64,000 nucleotides of DNA from Parachlamydiales bacterium (lineage in GTDB: Bacteria; Chlamydiota; Chlamydiia; Chlamydiales; SM23-39), in the NCBI GenBank assembly GCA_019694475.1, contig JAIBBX010000005.1:62001-126000 (forward strand), in the 5' to 3' direction. Each line of letters opens with the position of its first letter. The stretch's first letter is position 1. Positions 51,363 to 59,973 of the stretch are shown one piece after another. A program made the position numbers and the translations under genes. Below the pieces are notes generated by a model. That model was given only the letters and a program-made list of their open reading frames with translations. It did not search any database and was not told the origin of the DNA.

Positions 51363-52795
51363 TTTATAATCAATCCCTGGCTTTACTAACCGATCTTTAT
51401 CAGCTTACGATGGTTCATGGCTATTGGAAGGCTGGGATAGCTCATAGGCATGCAGTATTCCACATCAATTTCCGAAGATGGCCCTTTAAAGGGGGATTTG
51501 CGATTGCGGCAGGACTTGAAACTGCAGTTCAGTTTCTAAAAGATTTCCGCTTTTCATCCACCGACCTGGCTTATCTCGAAGAACTCGATCTTTTTGAAAA
51601 GCCGTTTCTCGATTTTCTTTCGAAATTCCAATTCTCTTGCGACCTGGATGCTCTTCCCGAAGGAAGTCTCGTGTTTCCCTACGAACCGATCATCCGTGTA
51701 AAAGGGCCTATCTGGCAAGCCCAGCTTTTGGAAAGCCCGATGTTGAACATCATCAATTTCCAAACCCTCATTGCCACGAAGGCGGCCCGTATATGTCTTG
51801 CGGCCCATCCCGATCCGGTGATTGAGTTTGGAATGCGCAGAGCGCAAGGAGTTGATGGTGCTATTTCTGCAAGCCGGGCCGCTTTTATCGGCGGCTGCGA
51901 GTCAACCTCGGATGTAATTGCAGGAAAACTGTTTGGCATTCCGATCCGCGGTACGCATGCCCACAGTTGGATCATGGCCTTTGAAGATGAAGAAAAAGCG
52001 TTTGAAATTTTTGCAAAAATGCGTCCCAAAAATTGCATCATGCTGATCGACACCTACAATTCGATTGAGGGGGCGAAAAAAGCGATCAAAGTGGCCAAAT
52101 CGATGAAGGATTTTGATCTTGCAGGCGTGAGGCTCGATTCGGGAGATTTAGCAAAGCTCAGCATTGAAATCCGCAAATTGCTCGATGAAGCTGGGTTAAA
52201 AAAAGCGTGCATCATGGCCAGCAATGAGCTTGATGAATATCTCATTCGCGATCTCAAACAGCAAGGTGCTAAAATCAATGTTTGGGGAGTCGGCACCAAT
52301 CTCGTCACGGGAAAGGATCAGCCTGCGCTCGATGGCGTCTACAAACTATCAGCGATTCAAAACGAGAAAGGGGAGTGGGTCCACAAAATCAAACTATCGG
52401 AGCAGACAGCAAAAGTAACCAATCCGGGGATTTTGCAAATCCGGAGATATTTTGACGGACAATTCTACACCGGCGACGCGATTTACGATGAGATCATCGG
52501 AATCGATCATTCTGCCACCATCATCGATGCGCATGATCCCAATAGGCAAATGCAGGGGAGCGGCCATTCATCGGATTTATTGATTCCTATCTTTCGAGAA
52601 GGGAAAGTTGTCTACTCGGCGCCGTCTCTTTTCGAAGCGCAGGCGCATGCAAAGCGCGAGTTAACGCGCTTGCCTCCATCCATGGAACGTTTTACAAATC
52701 CGCAGCCCTATCTGGCAGGGCTCGAGAAGAAATTGTATCAGAAAAAAATGGAAATGATCCGAAAGGTGCGCGATGAAAACACTCATCATCACTGA
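51359..52795 (+). CDS. pncB: Nicotinate phosphoribosyltransferase
   Basis: Forms nicotinate mononucleotide from nicotinic acid and PRPP, the committed step of NAD salvage. Family signatures: ALLTDLYQLTMVHGYWKAGI at the start, FGMRRAQGVDGAISASRAA, GTHAHSWIMAF and AGVRLDSGDLAKLS. The 478-residue length is normal for the bacterial type. It overlaps pncA by 23 bases, and the two enzymes together convert nicotinamide to NaMN, which would let an intracellular bacterium use host nicotinamide. Confidence 0.94.
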   Translation: MIYNQSLALLTDLYQLTMVHGYWKAGIAHRHAVFHINFRRWPFKGGFAIAAGLETAVQFLKDFRFSSTDLAYLEELDLFEKPFLDFLSKFQFSCDLDALPEGSLVFPYEPIIRVKGPIWQAQLLESPMLNIINFQTLIATKAARICLAAHPDPVIEFGMRRAQGVDGAISASRAAFIGGCESTSDVIAGKLFGIPIRGTHAHSWIMAFEDEEKAFEIFAKMRPKNCIMLIDTYNSIEGAKKAIKVAKSMKDFDLAGVRLDSGDLAKLSIEIRKLLDEAGLKKACIMASNELDEYLIRDLKQQGAKINVWGVGTNLVTGKDQPALDGVYKLSAIQNEKGEWVHKIKLSEQTAKVTNPGILQIRRYFDGQFYTGDAIYDEIIGIDHSATIIDAHDPNRQMQGSGHSSDLLIPIFREGKVVYSAPSLFEAQAHAKRELTRLPPSMERFTNPQPYLAGLEKKLYQKKMEMIRKVRDENTHHH

Positions 52796-53381
52796 TGTGC
52801 AGCACGATTTTCTTCCTGGGGGATCTCTTGCAGTCCCTGGCGGAGATGAAGTCATTGCCGTCATCAATCTGATCTTGCCGCGGTTCAACCATGTCTTTGC
52901 CACCCAGGATTGGCATCCGCCTCAACACATGAGTTTTGCCTCCACTCATAAAAAACAGCCCAGCGAAACCATTTGGATAAACGGAATGCAGCAGATTTTG
53001 TGGCCTGATCACTGCATTCAAAACACATATGGCGCGGAGATTGCTGAATCTTTGAATCGGGAACAGATTGAGAAGATTTTCCATAAAGGCTCTTCCCCGG
53101 ATGTAGATAGCTATAGCACATTTTTCGATAATGCCCGCAAGCGCTCAACAGGTCTTGCTGACCATTTAAAAAAACTCCATCTCAAAGATCTATATTTTGT
53201 TGGTCTTGCAACTGATTACTGCGTTTTGTATTCGGTGCTTGATGCCCTCGATTTGCAGTTTAAGGTTTGGGTAATCCGCGACGCATGCCGCGCGATCAAT
53301 TTAAATCCTAGAGATGAAGAGAAGGCTTTTGAGAAAATGCGAAGCCATGGGGCAAAAATCATCGAATCAGGACAAATATAA
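52773..53381 (+). CDS. pncA: Nicotinamidase
   Basis: Isochorismatase-like hydrolase that turns nicotinamide into nicotinic acid. The catalytic Asp (LIITDVQHDFLPGG), metal-binding DWHPPQHMSF, Lys region (KGSSPDVDSYSTFFD) and nucleophile Cys (GLATDYCVLYS) are all present and spaced as in PncA. Starts inside the end of pncB and feeds it substrate. Confidence 0.94.
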   Translation: MKTLIITDVQHDFLPGGSLAVPGGDEVIAVINLILPRFNHVFATQDWHPPQHMSFASTHKKQPSETIWINGMQQILWPDHCIQNTYGAEIAESLNREQIEKIFHKGSSPDVDSYSTFFDNARKRSTGLADHLKKLHLKDLYFVGLATDYCVLYSVLDALDLQFKVWVIRDACRAINLNPRDEEKAFEKMRSHGAKIIESGQI

Positions 53382-53384
53382 GCC

Positions 53385-53903
53385 TTATTTTGTCATTTTT
53401 TGATGCGAAAACCAGATCATATAAGAGATGATCCCGATGCCAATCAGGAGCGCTGGGATTGTGAAAGCATAAAGATATTGGATGGCCACTGCGACAATCG
53501 CGGCAAATACTCCCAGAACAATTCCGATGAGGATGAAGGTCGATTCGATATAGACCCCGATTGTGAATACAGTGAGGGAAAGCAGCGTCAGGGCTACTAG
53601 GCTTGCTTGATTTCGGCTGAGAAGTCCTGAATGGAGATAGATTTCCACCAGGAAAATCATGAAAAAAAGCCCCACCCAATGCAAGAGTTCGTGCCAGATA
53701 GTGACAGGTCTGACCACGTCTGTTGTTCGTCTCATATACCAGCTGAGCCAAAGAGCCATTGCAGCATAGATAGGCACCATAGCCCTCCAGTAAGCCCAGC
53801 CTCCTGTTGCGAGGATATTGGTAACAACGATGCCGATGAAGGCAAGGACGAGCATGGCGACGCCGACGCCGAGCCGTACTCCCCAAGGATGTTTTGGATT
53901 CAT
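53385..53903 (-). CDS. Small multi-pass membrane protein (172 aa)
   Basis: Five predicted membrane helices (VGVAMLVLAFIGIVVTNILA; YWRAMVPIYAAMALWLSWYM; HELLHWVGLFFMIFLVEIYL; ASLVALTLLSLTVFTIGVYI; VLGVFAAIVAVAIQYLYAFT). No named family recognised. It follows the MFS exporter gene by nine bases on the same strand and probably belongs to its operon. Confidence 0.72.
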   Translation of the reverse strand: MNPKHPWGVRLGVGVAMLVLAFIGIVVTNILATGGWAYWRAMVPIYAAMALWLSWYMRRTTDVVRPVTIWHELLHWVGLFFMIFLVEIYLHSGLLSRNQASLVALTLLSLTVFTIGVYIESTFILIGIVLGVFAAIVAVAIQYLYAFTIPALLIGIGIISYMIWFSHQKMTK

Positions 53904-53912
53904 AATGCCAAC

Positions 53913-55277
53913 CTATTTGAGATGTTGTTTTTTCATCGAAATTTTTCTTCGAACCGCCACAGCAATCAGAATCACTACAGCCAGGAATATCAAGTTGAAT
54001 CCAATCACAGTTTTGAAAGCAGGCAAGAAGGCTGTTTTTTTCGAATGAAAGATCACTGTGCTGAGGGCGAGCAAAACAGAACCAGCGAAATTCCAGATGG
54101 TTGCAATCGTTCCAATTGATTCTCCGATTTTTTGCGGCGCCACCGTTTGATTGACCGCAGTGATCATCGCCGTATTGCTTAAGCCCCAGTTAATTCCGAG
54201 GAGAGCAAATGGGAGAATAAAGATGGCAAGTGAAGAGTGAATGCCAAAAAAGAGATGCAAAAAAGCTGAAATAAGCGGAGCTACGCAAGATGCGAAAAGG
54301 AGATTCGCAAGGCCTATTTTGAGAAGGTAGTTAAATCCAAATGAGATGACAACTTGCGCGGCAGGAATAATCGCGATTAGAAGACCGATAGTGTATGGAT
54401 TGAGATGGAGTACGTTTTCCAGATAGAGGGGATCGAAGAACATAAAGACGTAGGAGACGACTCCTGCTATTGCGCAGCTGATGACTGAGAGAAGAAGAAG
54501 CGGTTCTTTAAAAATCTCAAAATGTAAAAGAGGATGGTTTGATTTCATTTCGAGCACGAGGAGAATTCCTAGGAAAATGATGCCGATCGCGATGCAGGCT
54601 AAAGATAGCGCGTTTGCTGCCCCAGCAACAATGCCGTACATCAATAGACCTAAGCCGACAATGAGAAGGCCGAGGCCTTTCCAATCTAAATGGACATTTT
54701 TTTCTCGATGCGATGTTCCTTTCAAGCTGGCAAAGCAGCAGAACAGGCCGATCGCAATAATCGGGATATTGACCCAGAAAACCCATCTCCAATCGAGCGC
54801 GCCGATCAAAATCCCTCCGAAGAAGGGACCGAGCATAAGTCCAGCCCCTGTAACGCCTCCATAAATGCCGATGGCCCAAGCTCTTTCATTTTCAGGATAT
54901 ACTTCTGAAAGAAGAGAAGACGAGACAATAAAAGTGATCGAGGCTCCAAGAGCTTGTACGCCGCGGAAGAAAATAAGCCAATGGATATTTGGTGAAAAAC
55001 CAGCCAAAAGAGCTGATGCTCCGAAGAGAAAGACTCCGAAGTAGAAAAACTGTTTGCGGCCGACTATATCTCCGATCTTGCCTACGGCGATCATCGTCAT
55101 GCTTAATATAATCGGAAATACGTTCGATACCCACTGCAATAGCAAGATATCGATCTTGAATGCTTTTTGAATGAAGGGAAGCGCTGTATTAACGATGGTG
55201 AAATCGAGAAACGCAGTAAATGCGAGCAAGCAGATCCCGAAGAGAGCAAGGTACTTAGATGTGTAATGAGTCGTCAT
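53913..55277 (-). CDS. MFS exporter (EmrB/QacA-type, DHA2)
   Basis: Twelve to fourteen membrane helices. The family motifs are LDFTIVNTALPFIQKAFKI in helix 1 and VGKIGDIVGRKQFFYFGVF between helices 2 and 3 (motif A), and GGVTGAGLMLGPFFGGIL (motif C), which marks drug/proton antiporters. The substrate cannot be told from sequence. Its ATG overlaps the stop of the small DUF3096 gene (ATGA), so both are co-translated. Confidence 0.88.
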   Translation of the reverse strand: MTTHYTSKYLALFGICLLAFTAFLDFTIVNTALPFIQKAFKIDILLLQWVSNVFPIILSMTMIAVGKIGDIVGRKQFFYFGVFLFGASALLAGFSPNIHWLIFFRGVQALGASITFIVSSSLLSEVYPENERAWAIGIYGGVTGAGLMLGPFFGGILIGALDWRWVFWVNIPIIAIGLFCCFASLKGTSHREKNVHLDWKGLGLLIVGLGLLMYGIVAGAANALSLACIAIGIIFLGILLVLEMKSNHPLLHFEIFKEPLLLLSVISCAIAGVVSYVFMFFDPLYLENVLHLNPYTIGLLIAIIPAAQVVISFGFNYLLKIGLANLLFASCVAPLISAFLHLFFGIHSSLAIFILPFALLGINWGLSNTAMITAVNQTVAPQKIGESIGTIATIWNFAGSVLLALSTVIFHSKKTAFLPAFKTVIGFNLIFLAVVILIAVAVRRKISMKKQHLK

Positions 55278-55411
55278 ACTGTGCCAACAAGTCCGATGAG
55301 ACCTACAGCAATCAAGTAGATGGCTACAACGATGTTTAATAATTCAGGGAAAATCAGGATTAAAATGCCTGCGATGATAGCGACTACGGGACCGACAACT
55401 GGATGGATCAT
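55274..55411 (-). CDS. DUF3096 micro-membrane protein (45 aa)
   Basis: A very small gene with a good ribosome site (TAGGAG, five bases before ATG). The peptide is two hydrophobic helices (VVAIIAGILILIFPELLNIV; AIYLIAVGLIGLVG), which is the DUF3096 pattern. Its TGA overlaps the start of the MFS gene, forming a compact operon DUF3096-MFS-53385. Function unknown. Confidence 0.82.
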   Translation of the reverse strand: MIHPVVGPVVAIIAGILILIFPELLNIVVAIYLIAVGLIGLVGTV

Positions 55412-55445
55412 AAAAACTCCTACTTTAAATTCCCGCATACTGCAG

Positions 55446-56168
55446 TCACAGGATTAATTCAAGCCCATCGTAGGCAAGTTCGACCTCAACGCCTCTTTCT
55501 TCAGCGAGTTTTTCGATATGTTTAATGGCCCGCTTTTCATTACGGACAATGCCAGAGCCGCAGTGGGTTACGATCATTTTTTTTACCTTTTGTTTCTTGC
55601 ACCAAGTGAGCTGCTGACGAACGGTTGCGTGGCCGAAAATCTGTCCGCTGGGGGCATGTTTTCGAATCATCGGATGGATGATCGTTGCGCCGTCTCCAAT
55701 ATAAAATGCGATGTCACGAAAGGCGCTGTGGATTTTGGGGATCCAAGTAACATCTGGGACGTAGAAGAATTTCACATCCCCGCAAATAATCCGGTAGCCG
55801 ACAGCAGGCGCTCGAATCGAATGCCAAACGGGAAAAGCCTCAAAGCTGATGCCGGCGATTTTTTTTCGTCTCCTGTGTAAAAGCACTCTTCGATCCTCAA
55901 TCGGAAAACTTTTGATCAGCTTCCAGGTTTCTTTCGTAGTCCAAACAGGGCAGGGGGCTCCATTTTTCAAACCCCAGCAATGATCTGGGTGTGCATGTGT
56001 GATGACGATATGATCTGGTTTCAGCGATTTCAATTTCTTAAGCCAAGACGTCCCGCAATCGATCATCACCCTTTTTTTTTGATAAGTGATGAGCAAAGAG
56101 GTGTGCATTCGGTGCCGTTTTGTCTTCGGATCGATCTCGCCGCGGGTGCCAAGAAAGGTCAGCTTCAT
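55446..56168 (-). CDS. Metallo-beta-lactamase-fold hydrolase
   Basis: Zinc hydrolase with THAHPDHCWG (HxHxDH) at about residue 60, later ligands around MIVTHCGSGIV, and a strand-start typical for the fold (MKLTFLGTRGEIDPKTKRHR). The LGTRG/HTSLLI start resembles phosphodiesterase or RNase Z-like members, but active-site context is not enough to choose. It stands alone between the MFS operon and the Pro/Gln-rich gene. Confidence 0.85.
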   Translation of the reverse strand: MKLTFLGTRGEIDPKTKRHRMHTSLLITYQKKRVMIDCGTSWLKKLKSLKPDHIVITHAHPDHCWGLKNGAPCPVWTTKETWKLIKSFPIEDRRVLLHRRRKKIAGISFEAFPVWHSIRAPAVGYRIICGDVKFFYVPDVTWIPKIHSAFRDIAFYIGDGATIIHPMIRKHAPSGQIFGHATVRQQLTWCKKQKVKKMIVTHCGSGIVRNEKRAIKHIEKLAEERGVEVELAYDGLELIL

Positions 56169-56255
56169 ATCCGTTTCATAGAAGAAAAAAATTTATAATG
56201 CAAAAAATTTACTAACATGTAGAATGCTCGTTCAATTTTTTTATTGGAGGTACAC

Positions 56256-58304
56256 ATGATACATGTAGCTAACACACAAACTCGACCGATATTCGCAGAA
56301 GGATCATTCTTCGGAAGCTGTTCGCAATTCCTAACGGATCTTGTGAACAAAGTAAAAGAGGTATGTATGGCGGTATTGCGCACGATATTGCCCTGCTTTT
56401 TCTCAGCCGCGCCAGCAATCGACCCATCGAGGGTTTCCGATGCATCGCAAACACCCCCTCATGTTCAGGTTCCTGTTCCGGGGCAAGTAAGAGCTCCTGA
56501 GGTTCCGCCAATTCAAAGACAAGCGCCACCACCAGCGCAGCAGCAGCAACAGCAGCAAGAAGTTGAGTTAGCGCCGCCACCGCCACCAGCGCAGCAGCAG
56601 CAAGTTGAGTTGCCACCAGCGCAGCAGCAACAACAACAGCAAGAAGTTGAGTTAGCGCCGCCACCGCCACCAGCGCAGCAGCAGCAAGTTGAGTTGCCAC
56701 CAGCGCAGCAGCAACAACAACAGCAAGTTGACGGAGCAGAAGAAGACGAACCATTGGATGTGGGTGCGTTATTGGTAGATGCAGATCAACTGGACCATCC
56801 ACCAGTGCAGGAGCAACAACAAGTTGATTTGCCGCCCCCGCCGCCAGCGCAGCAGCAACAACAAGTTGATTTGCCGCCCCCACCGCCAGCGCAGCAACAA
56901 CAACAGCAAGCACCAGCGCCAGCGCCAGCTCATCAAGAAGATGATGGTGGGATGCCTGAGCTAGAAGTTGTTCCTGTGGGAGATCGAGTTCCACCACCAG
57001 CACAGCAACAGCAGCCAGGCAGAGTTCAACTCTTATTGGCTCAATTAGATCAAATACGTCAAGACAGAGGCGCCCCTGCAGCAGAACATAAAGTGCCTCT
57101 CGGACCAATAGCTCCAAGAGAAGTTTTGCCAGTCTCTTCAACTATCAGCACGTTAACTTTGAGTGAAGAAGATGTTGATGGTGCAGCGTCTATCGTCTTG
57201 CAAGCTTTTAGATGCCTACCAGGCTCAGTAAAAACTGAAGAGCTTGATGGAATGGTTCGGACTGGACTCCAGCAACACAAGAGAAAAGAAGACGCATCAA
57301 TTCAAGAAAGATTAGCAGAAAATGGGCTCGCTTTGGGTGACTTTGCAATGGAGCAACAAAAAAGATATGCTCAAAAGCGTTTCCCCACTATTAGCTTTGG
57401 GCCAAGGGGCCATATGGAAAGCACCTATTGCAAGAGGATCTCAGAGGCTGCTATGAGTCTCAAACTGTTATCCCAAGCAACTGGAAGACAAGAGTTTGGT
57501 CTCATCCAGGTCGATGATTGGGTGTATGGTCTTATGGTGACTACCAAAGGAATGAAAGGAACTTTTTACTTTGTTAATCCATATTCAGATCCAATTCGTA
57601 TGGATAAGTTTAGCACCAGTTCCGAATTTGCCCAGTTTTTCACTACAACCATTCGTCCGGAATTGGCAAACCACAATTTCCAATATTCTTTAACCCCGAT
57701 TAAACAAGCGGTTAATGCCGGCGCAGCCGCAGCTGCTGTTGAGGAAGAAGATGAAGAAGCTGATGTTGATCTTGATGATGATGATAACAAAGAGGCTGTA
57801 GCTGATGCGCCGATCGTCCAATTGAAAGCGAATGTAGCTACAGGCGGATTTTATGCTGCATGCACCGCGGCTTCTAGCTTCCAGGGAGAAGATTTTGAAG
57901 CGGAACAAGGTTTAGTCAGCGATCTATTAAAACAGGGATTATCTGTTCTACAAGATGCGGAAGATGCTATTCCTCCTCAAATTATGGAATTCGCTGGAGC
58001 TAAAATCGCGAAGCTAGATGGCGAAAGGAATCGTGCTGGATGGGTTCAAGAATTGGCGAAAACGGTGAAAGATAAGCCGATTGGCGTCGTATTAACAAAT
58101 AGGCAATTCACCTTTTCCTATGCGCTAATCATCGTTCCAAAAGGGGATGAAACAGAATTCCGCCTCTTTTCAGCAAATGCTGAACCTGCAACGTTTGTTA
58201 CTTATCCAAATATGGGAGCATTGCTAAAAGATCTGCCAAGGTCGCAAACGCAATACTCGGCATATATGATTGGGGCATACGAGAGAGTCGCGGATTTAGA
58301 CTGA
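56256..58304 (+). CDS. Large Pro/Gln-repeat protein with duplicated C-terminal domain, effector candidate
   Basis: A GGAGG ribosome site five bases before the ATG at 56256 fixes the start. Residues 1-60 include a short hydrophobic patch (VCMAVLRTILPCFFSA). Residues about 75-245 are Pro/Gln-rich repeats, including an 84-bp (28-residue) unit repeated in tandem from 56561 and PPAQQQQ blocks afterwards. The rest holds two similar regions: one around FGLIQVDDWVYGLMVTTKGM / GTFYFVNPYSDPI and one around IGVVLTNRQFTFSYALIIVP / EFRLFSANAEPATF. The second has a Cys before it (GGFYAACTAASSF), as would a degenerate papain-like fold; the first lacks it at that point. This is a weak idea. Acidic linkers (EEEDEEADVDLDDDD) separate them. 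No signal peptide; type III delivery would fit. Confidence 0.78.
   Translation: MIHVANTQTRPIFAEGSFFGSCSQFLTDLVNKVKEVCMAVLRTILPCFFSAAPAIDPSRVSDASQTPPHVQVPVPGQVRAPEVPPIQRQAPPPAQQQQQQQEVELAPPPPPAQQQQVELPPAQQQQQQQEVELAPPPPPAQQQQVELPPAQQQQQQQVDGAEEDEPLDVGALLVDADQLDHPPVQEQQQVDLPPPPPAQQQQQVDLPPPPPAQQQQQQAPAPAPAHQEDDGGMPELEVVPVGDRVPPPAQQQQPGRVQLLLAQLDQIRQDRGAPAAEHKVPLGPIAPREVLPVSSTISTLTLSEEDVDGAASIVLQAFRCLPGSVKTEELDGMVRTGLQQHKRKEDASIQERLAENGLALGDFAMEQQKRYAQKRFPTISFGPRGHMESTYCKRISEAAMSLKLLSQATGRQEFGLIQVDDWVYGLMVTTKGMKGTFYFVNPYSDPIRMDKFSTSSEFAQFFTTTIRPELANHNFQYSLTPIKQAVNAGAAAAAVEEEDEEADVDLDDDDNKEAVADAPIVQLKANVATGGFYAACTAASSFQGEDFEAEQGLVSDLLKQGLSVLQDAEDAIPPQIMEFAGAKIAKLDGERNRAGWVQELAKTVKDKPIGVVLTNRQFTFSYALIIVPKGDETEFRLFSANAEPATFVTYPNMGALLKDLPRSQTQYSAYMIGAYERVADLD
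56561..56728 (+). repeat. In-frame 84-bp tandem repeat (Pro/Gln)
   Basis: Two adjacent 84-bp units begin with agttgagtta at 56561 and 56645, nearly identical and followed by shorter relics of the same CAG/CAA/CCA pattern. They encode 28-residue units of PPPPPAQQQQ-VELPPAQQQ type; the number of units may vary between strains. Confidence 0.8.
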
Positions 58305-58314
58305 TGATCGATTG

Positions 58315-58347
58315 GATTCGCACACGCTTCTAAGGTGTGTGCGAATC
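58315..58347. terminator. Bidirectional terminator
   Basis: Stem gattcgcacac / gtgtgcgaatc (11 bp) followed by aattttt, between the convergent effector candidate and the methyltransferase at 58346. Confidence 0.75.
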
Positions 58348-59047
58348 AATTTTTATGTCCGTGAATCAAGCTCACAGGCGGACAATAAAAATATGCCTTT
58401 TTAGATCGAACGTTGGCATGAGATTTTAGGAAGCCCGCATATTTTTCGCCGTGCTGGATATCAAAAATGCAGAATTTCCCTCCGGGTTTTAGGACCCGGA
58501 GCATCTCTCTAAGAGCCTGGGTTCTTCCCTCTTCCGTTGGGATGTTGTGGATGGCAAGACTCGTCATGGCTGCATCAAAATACGCATCTGGGAAGGGAAG
58601 CCGTCTCATGTCTGCAGTTTGAATATGGATGTCTACTCCCTCCGATTTTGCATTGCGAAGAGTTTGATCCATGGCATTGCCCGATTGATCTTTCTTTTGC
58701 CAAAGATCAATTCCATGAGCCTCGCCTTTCTGAAGCCGTTTGGCAGCTTCAATGAGAAGAAGGCCCCTTCCACATCCAATATCGAGGATTTTATCAGTAG
58801 ATCGAAGCTGCAAATCGTCGATCATCGCTAAGGTCATTTTCGGTTTGAGAACTTTCGAGCTATAGACCATCCAAACAGCAGAAAGTCCAAGAGACGCGAC
58901 GGTGGCGATCCCGTAACAAAAGACAATCGAGGAGAGGAGGGAGTTTTGGATTGCAAAAGATAGGGCGCATATCCCAAGCCCAAGCGTAGAAAAAAGCGAC
59001 AGCGTGAGAACAACTGTTGGGGCGTCGAGGCCATATTTGCCTTTCAT
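58346..59047 (-). CDS. Membrane-anchored SAM methyltransferase
   Basis: Two N-terminal membrane helices (VLTLSLFSTLGLGICALSFA; IVFCYGIATVASLGLSAVWM) are followed by a class I methyltransferase: KILDIGCGRGLLLIEAAKRL, AHGIDLWQKKD, IQTADMRRLPFPDAYFDAAM and RVLKPGGKFCIFDIQHG. The start is the ATG at 59047, inside an ATGA overlap with the EamA gene; the longer frame to 59257 covers that gene in antisense phase. A membrane or lipid substrate is plausible; not shown. Confidence 0.85.
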   Translation of the reverse strand: MKGKYGLDAPTVVLTLSLFSTLGLGICALSFAIQNSLLSSIVFCYGIATVASLGLSAVWMVYSSKVLKPKMTLAMIDDLQLRSTDKILDIGCGRGLLLIEAAKRLQKGEAHGIDLWQKKDQSGNAMDQTLRNAKSEGVDIHIQTADMRRLPFPDAYFDAAMTSLAIHNIPTEEGRTQALREMLRVLKPGGKFCIFDIQHGEKYAGFLKSHANVRSKKAYFYCPPVSLIHGHKN

Positions 59048-59931
59048 TGGAGGTTCCTTTCTTTTGCGAATTCTTTTTGCCGAGCGCCGGCCAGATTCAA
59101 ACAAAGGCCGCTGACAACCAATATTCCAGCTAAAATTTTCCAGCTCTCTAAATTCTCGCCGAGAAAAATCACTGAACCGAGTATGCCGAACACGGGGACT
59201 AAAAGAGTAAATGGCGCCACAGTTGCAAGCGGATATATTTGAACGAGGTGATTCCAAACGCCGAATCCAAAGGCCGTAGAGCCGAGAGCAATAAAAAGGA
59301 TGGCTCCGTAGGCTGTAGCAGACAGCTCATGGGCATGCAAGACGGTGGTGCTGCTATTTTCAAATAGTAGGGAAAAAAGGAGGAGCGGAGGCCAGGCGAG
59401 AAAACTGCTCCAAACAAGAAGCGAGCTTGATTGGACTTTGCCCATCTTTTTGACAATCACGCTGCCAAGGCCCCAAGCCATGGCAGAGGCGATGACAAGA
59501 AGAAACCCAAAAAAAGTTGCGCCCGCATCGATTTTCCATCCGACTAAAAAAATCCCTGAAAAAGAAACGAGCGCGCCAAATACTTGCCAACGGTTGATCG
59601 CCTCTTTTAAAAGAACTTTGGCAAAAAACAGGCTGAAAAAGACTTGGATTTGAAGAAGCAGCGATCCGAGGCCAGCCGTCACTCCTGCTTTCATTCCGGT
59701 GAACATGAGGGTGAATTGAAAGATGAACATGATCAGCGTGTAGAGGATCACCCATCTGAAAGGAACGCCTGGACGTTTAAAAAAGAAAATAGCTGGCAGA
59801 CTGACAGGAATAAACCGGGCTGCGCATAAAAGCATAGGCGGCAGAGCGTCGAGACCCACTTTGACAAAGACAAAATTGAATCCCCAAACGGCAACAACAA
59901 GAAGAACGAGAAGAAAATGAAGAGGTTTCAT
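59044..59931 (-). CDS. EamA/DMT-family transporter
   Basis: Ten membrane helices in two EamA repeats; helices begin LLVLLVVAVWGFNFVFVKVG and the second repeat begins about residue 145 (FFGFLLVIASAMAWGLGSVI). The WGFNFVFVKVGLDALPP motif fits the EamA/YdeD branch, exporters of amino acids or drugs. Followed by the membrane methyltransferase with overlapping codons. Confidence 0.88.
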   Translation of the reverse strand: MKPLHFLLVLLVVAVWGFNFVFVKVGLDALPPMLLCAARFIPVSLPAIFFFKRPGVPFRWVILYTLIMFIFQFTLMFTGMKAGVTAGLGSLLLQIQVFFSLFFAKVLLKEAINRWQVFGALVSFSGIFLVGWKIDAGATFFGFLLVIASAMAWGLGSVIVKKMGKVQSSSLLVWSSFLAWPPLLLFSLLFENSSTTVLHAHELSATAYGAILFIALGSTAFGFGVWNHLVQIYPLATVAPFTLLVPVFGILGSVIFLGENLESWKILAGILVVSGLCLNLAGARQKEFAKERNLQ

Positions 59932-59973
59932 AGAGACTTTTATTCTATAGGAAGATCGGTTTTAGGAAAATAT

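Noticed and set aside
56269-57141. 290-residue minus-strand frame rich in Ala/Leu/Val
   Set aside because: It is the antisense of the CAG/CCA repeat region of the Pro/Gln gene; repeats keep such frames open by chance.
59047-59257. Long N-terminal extension of the methyltransferase at 58346
   Set aside because: It covers the EamA coding end in another frame, has a non-coding look (MESPRSNISACNCGA), and the ATGA overlap gives a natural start.
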